Shown here in pieces: positions 60,749 to 64,000 of a DNA stretch of 64,000 nucleotides; the first letter of the stretch is position 1, and each line of letters opens with the position of its first letter. The notes beneath the pieces were generated by a model. That model did no database searches and was not told the origin of the DNA. It worked only from the letters and a program-made list of their open reading frames with translations. A program made the translations under genes and the position numbers. Location: NCBI GenBank assembly GCA_022385805.1, contig MU277693.1, forward strand, positions 240,130-304,129, given 5' to 3'. This DNA is from Pilatotrama ljubarskyi (Eukaryota > Basidiomycota > Agaricomycetes > Polyporales > Polyporaceae).

Positions 60749-63017
60749 ATGCTGAGTCTTCAAGAGTTGGAGTCCCCTGCGCTTCCTACGTCCTCAGTCT
60801 TCAGCGCCGGCCTGGACGACACGTATGGTGCCTACCTCCTCGGGACCTTCGTAAGCCTCATGTAAGTGTCGTAGCCCTTCTTCAGCTCTCAAGCGCCTGT
60901 CGCATTTACACGGCATCTCTTGCTGGTCAGATTCTACGGCACAGCCCTCCACCAGTTCTACCGGTACATCAGGTTGTACCCATCCGATACTCCGTACATC
61001 AAGATACTGGTGGGTCTTGTGGTTGACGACAACCCTCGGAACGTGAAGCTCACTACCCATGCGGTCCAACAGGTTGTCACGGTCATGTGAGTCACCGAAG
61101 CATTAGGTGGCAACCCGGGACCGTTTCGACGGCGTGCACAGGATCTTAGAAACGGCACAGATCATCCTGCTCATGCATACCTGGTAAGCTCCCTGACTCT
61201 CAATACATAGGGCATCATGAGCGGCTGACGGGACCATGCTAGCTATTACTACCTGGTCTCGAACTATGACCACCCGGCTGCTCTGATTCTCGGTGTCTGG
61301 TTAGTCGACCAAACACGATCGATTGAGTGAGTATCGTTGACATGCCTATGGGCCTTTAGGTCCATCAACGTAAGTTACCTCTCGCGGAATACCAGAGGCT
61401 TGGAACTAAGACGGCCCTCGTAGATCACGCCCATGTTGACGGTGCGAGCAATGTATTGTCACGAGATGCTCCCAGGGGAGACTGAAGCGATGTGGAATGC
61501 CTCGCACAGGGTTTCATCACGGCGACGGCACAATTGTGAGTGCTGTGTCTCATCCTGGTAGCGTCTCACCACGTGCCTGATATCGGTTTCTTGTAGCTTT
61601 TTCGCTCGTAGAGCAGCACTACGTACGTAGAGATCCCCATTTGTGCAGAAGATTCAGACGCGCTCATCCTTCAGTCAAGTTGGATTCCGATACAAGATCG
61701 CCGTCGCCATCGCCGTAGGTCTTCACATATGTCCCATTCAAACGGCATGCTTAGTTGCCACTTGCAGGCTATCTGCCTCTTGGCGCATCTGGGTGAGTAC
61801 ATCTGCTGTCCAGATCAGCGGTCATATAGTAATGCAGCAGTTAAATCTCCCCAGGTCTCGCGATTGGTAGGTGCAAATACGTAGAAGCGTACTACACACG
61901 GCGCACTTGACCGAACTGATTGCCGCGATCAGCTGTGACAGTGGTACTGTCAGTCATGAGGCCTTGTCCTCACCCCCTCCCAGCCGCTGACTGATCTGGT
62001 ATGCCAACAGTTACCAGGTGAAGAGTATCGATAATCTGAGCCGGGGTAACGAATGGATGTTCGGCGCCGGCGTTAGCTTCGCTACACTTGCCGATCTGTT
62101 GCTTTCCGGCTCCATCATAGCTGGTATGCGTCAGAGTCGGCGGGCGAGTTCCAATCGGTGCGTCGTATATATCTCGAAGCCACCTTGAGCGACCCGCCGC
62201 TGATGAGTACCAGCAGGACGTCTAGCTTGCCTGAAGTGCTGAAGCTGTACATTGTAAACACCGGTAAGCTAATCACATCGTGTGTTGATGCGGCGGTCTT
62301 TGCTCACTCGCTTCACTTGCTTGTAGGGCTCTTGACTGGGTGGGTCAAGCAACCCGGCACATGACAAGTGTACTTGTGCTGACGCTCCCAAAATAATGAA
62401 TCGATCAGCTTGTTCAATGCGATCCCTTCCTTCATCGTGAGTGAAGCAGTGTAGGATGACTTGTTCCGACTGCTTATTCACTCTGATTCCCAGGCAGCGG
62501 CAAAACCGAAAACACTCGTCTGGGCTGCATTCAATCTCGTGGCTGCACGCTGTACGTGCCGCGTGTTCGCTCTTTCCTACTCTGTCTTGCTGATCACCGC
62601 GCCCACGACAGTATATGCGAACACTCTCCTTGCTGTGTAAGTCACACGGTCGCGATTGCATGTCCGCTATCCTCATTCGACGATGTTTCCTACACATCCA
62701 GGCTTAACTCCAGGAGATTCTCGATTACTCGCGGAATGGAGATCTTCGGCGCCGACGCCTCGGGTACGAACATCATCGCCCGTGCCAACCATCTCGCCGC
62801 GGTCGAGCGGTGGAATGCTCCTCAGGTCAGTCCAGCTACGCGTGTCGTGCACGCCAACGGTGCTCAGAAGTACTCACATACTCCGTCATGACAGATCCCG
62901 GATAGCATTCCCACCAAGATCAGCATCAATGTGACGGCGGAGACAGAGGCTGATACCCACGGGCCCACGAGCTCGATGCAGAAGGTTGACTCCGACAATT
63001 TCGGCGGGTTTGCATAG
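60749..63017 (+). CDS. DUF6534-type seven-helix membrane protein, 21 exons
   Basis: Twenty-one exons give 343 residues: 60749-60861, 60931-61009, 61073-61086, 61142-61183, 61243-61299, 61360-61369, 61424-61441, 61510-61535, 61597-61626, 61675-61714, 61768-61792, 61855-61866, 61933-61940, 62018-62157, 62217-62263, 62327-62339, 62408-62435, 62494-62551, 62612-62636, 62702-62825, 62895-63017. Seven exons are under 20 nt, the smallest 8 nt. Phase holds at all 20 junctions and the joined protein shows the family pattern: DDTYGAYLLGTFVSLIFYG, HQFYRYIRLYPSD, MHTCYYYLVSNYD, GFITATAQLFFARR, SFATLADLLLSG, LKLYIVNTGLLTGLFNAI and YANTLLAVLNSRR. These are about seven hydrophobic helices and a hydrophilic tail. 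The family is common in mushroom-forming fungi and its function is unknown. Exons 9, 12 and 13 are the least certain. Confidence 0.85.
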
Positions 63018-63263
63018 GGTCATTTGCCCGGGGATGAGGTCCGCCAGTGCTCGGCGCTGCCTTTTCTTGTCGTAATCAACTTGCGGGCTCTTCTCCTCGC
63101 CACCGGACGCTGCGACGGTTGAGATCCCGAACAACGCCCCGAGCTTCTCCAGAGTCTCGTGTGTTAGCATCACCAGCCCCGGCAGCCCGCGTAGCATGGG
63201 CGTCGTGAAGAGTACGGACACCATCGTGCTCGTATAAGTATTCTTCGGTGCTTGCGAAAACAT
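62886..63263 (-). CDS. Possible small gene antisense to the DUF6534 3' end
   Basis: A 125-codon frame starts at 63263, about 20-30 nt after a TATATAAGC-like box on the same strand (63284-63291). The first 80 residues look protein-like (VMLTHETLEKLGALFGIS, DYDKKRQRRALADLIPGQ). The rest overlaps the last DUF6534 exon on the other strand and may be intron or UTR. No domain recognised. Confidence 0.3.
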   Translation of the reverse strand: MFSQAPKNTYTSTMVSVLFTTPMLRGLPGLVMLTHETLEKLGALFGISTVAASGGEEKSPQVDYDKKRQRRALADLIPGQMTLCKPAEIVGVNLLHRARGPVGISLCLRRHIDADLGGNAIRDLS

Positions 63264-63283
63264 CGCAGATTTAAATTGGCTCG

Positions 63284-63291
63284 CTTATATG
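63284..63291 (-). promoter_or_regulatory. TATA-like box upstream of the small antisense ORF
   Basis: The minus strand reads CATATAAGCG about 22 nt before the ATG at 63263. Spacing to the ATG is short for a TATA box, so this is weak evidence. Confidence 0.3.
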
Positions 63292-63440
63292 GCGCGCAGG
63301 CCACTTCCCTGGGCGAGTGGGAGGGCGCTCGCGTTTGGTCCGCCGGTCCCAGCTCGGTAGCTCAGAGTACTAGCTAGTATACTCAGGCTGGGAACAGGTC
63401 TTCGAGTCGCAGCGATCCGTAAAGTATGTTTTCTGCCTTC

Positions 63441-63653
63441 GAGAGCATTGCTGCGATGATAGACTCTCATTTGCGTCCCTGTAATCGTCGCCACCGTCGA
63501 CGCAGGCGCTACTGCGGCAAAGCAGAAGCCTGATAGCAAGAGGGACGACCCGGGCCGAGGATATGCATAAGATTGATGCATTGTCCGGCTTGATGCCCTC
63601 CGGATGTCCCGCGTGGCTGGTAGACCTTCTGCGCGGCCTTGTCGAAGAGTTCT
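63441..63653 (-). pseudogene. Decayed partial copy of the OSBP-family gene (first exons)
   Basis: This segment aligns with 55035-55255, the 5' end of the Osh6/7-like gene. Shared stretches include CGTCCCTGTA, GATTGATGCATTGTCCGGC against GATCGATGTATCGTCCGGC, CGCGTGGCT and TAGACCTTCTGCGCGGCC. It covers exon 1, intron 1 and exon 2 in the same orientation, with many substitutions and an internal deletion in exon 1 (the part matching about 55185-55200). The start codon region is lost at the right end and no downstream exons follow on the left, so it cannot encode a lipid transfer domain. Confidence 0.75.
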
Positions 63654-63657
63654 ACAG

Positions 63658-63798
63658 TGACGGCCAGAAGTCATGCCCCACCCCCGGGTGGTGGTGCATG
63701 TAATACAATCCCTTTGGTGTCTCAACAAGATATGTATGTGCATAGTATACTGTGTGTGCAATATCTACAGCAATACAATTTCTAAGAGGTATCAGGGC
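63658..63798 (+). mobile_element. Possible LTR end and primer-binding site of a copia-type retrotransposon
   Basis: The DNA turns AT-richer here. A segment starting TGACGG (63658) and ending CAATACAATTTCTAA (63785) is followed by GGTATCAGGGC (63788-63798), close to the GGTATCAGAGC primer-binding site complementary to initiator-Met tRNA that many copia elements carry directly after the 5' LTR. The internal region would run off the right edge. The LTR does not show the usual TG...CA ends, so this is tentative. Confidence 0.3.
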
Positions 63799-64000
63799 AC
63801 TTTTCAAGAGATATGGGCAAATCAGTGCCATGAACCCTCTTGAGGGACGACTTGACTTGTGATTTCTTTGAGGGTTTCAGCACACTACTGAGCCTTGTGG
63901 ATCCATCACATGGACTGCATAGTAGCTTAGCTTCTTGATTATCAAATTATATTTTCTCAGCAGCTACAATCATTGTCTGTGCGACAATCTTGGTGAAGTT
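63799..64000. other. AT-richer right end, no ORF
   Basis: About 200 bp with lower GC than the rest of the window and no open frame of note. It would be the leader or internal region if a retroelement starts at 63658. Confidence 0.35.

Noticed and set aside
63349..63422. tRNA-like sequence (GGTAGCTCAGAG ... TTCGAGTC)
   Set aside because: The D-loop and T-loop look suggestive, but the T stem and acceptor stem do not pair, so no cloverleaf forms.

Overview
The window is nuclear DNA of a filamentous basidiomycete, most likely an agaricomycete of polypore type; the species cannot be told. The evidence is GC-rich DNA, introns of about 50-75 nt in almost every gene, very small exons, and families typical of mushroom-forming fungi (FunK1 kinase, DUF6534 seven-helix protein, APH-like kinase, HNH_2 protein, copper-fist regulator). 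Gene models were built by hand from the raw sequence by joining exons at splice sites so that reading phase and known family motifs stay continuous. For the main genes every junction keeps phase.

Layout. Positions 1-9261 are gene-poor, with one clear gene, a FYVE zinc-finger protein (3362-4768, minus), and several short tandem repeats. Positions 9262-17000 hold two minus-strand genes: an uncharacterised helical protein with an unusually long 1.48-kb intron, and a PHD-finger protein. Positions 18329-42994 are a dense housekeeping block: Dnmt2-type tRNA methyltransferase, eIF5, a UBE2W-type ubiquitin-conjugating enzyme, ALG1 mannosyltransferase, mitochondrial NFU1, two tandem porphobilinogen deaminase genes, the spliceosomal helicase Prp16, a copper-fist transcription factor, an amphiphysin-like BAR-SH3 protein, the ribosome maturation factor SBDS/Sdo1, and an HNH_2-type protein. 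Positions 44101-55260 carry a conserved-looking protein with a proline-rich PDPH tail, a 1,903-residue coiled-coil protein and an Osh6/7-like lipid transfer protein. Positions 55261-64000 are accessory: a FunK1 C-lobe ORF, an APH-like kinase broken by two TGA codons, a 21-exon DUF6534 membrane protein, a decayed partial copy of the oxysterol-binding-protein gene, and at the extreme right AT-richer sequence that may be the start of a copia-type LTR element.

How the genes relate. Nothing here forms an operon or a metabolic cluster. Two close divergent pairs probably share promoters: ALG1/NFU1 (186 bp) and the BAR-SH3 gene/SDO1 (315 bp). NFU1 (Fe-S delivery) lies next to two heme-pathway genes, but this is only proximity. 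The points most worth a second look are the tandem HMBS duplication, the extreme exon fragmentation of the DUF6534 and UBE2W genes, two introns that only work as GC-AG introns, and the OSBP fragment beside a possible LTR. I did not find a clearly new multi-gene system.
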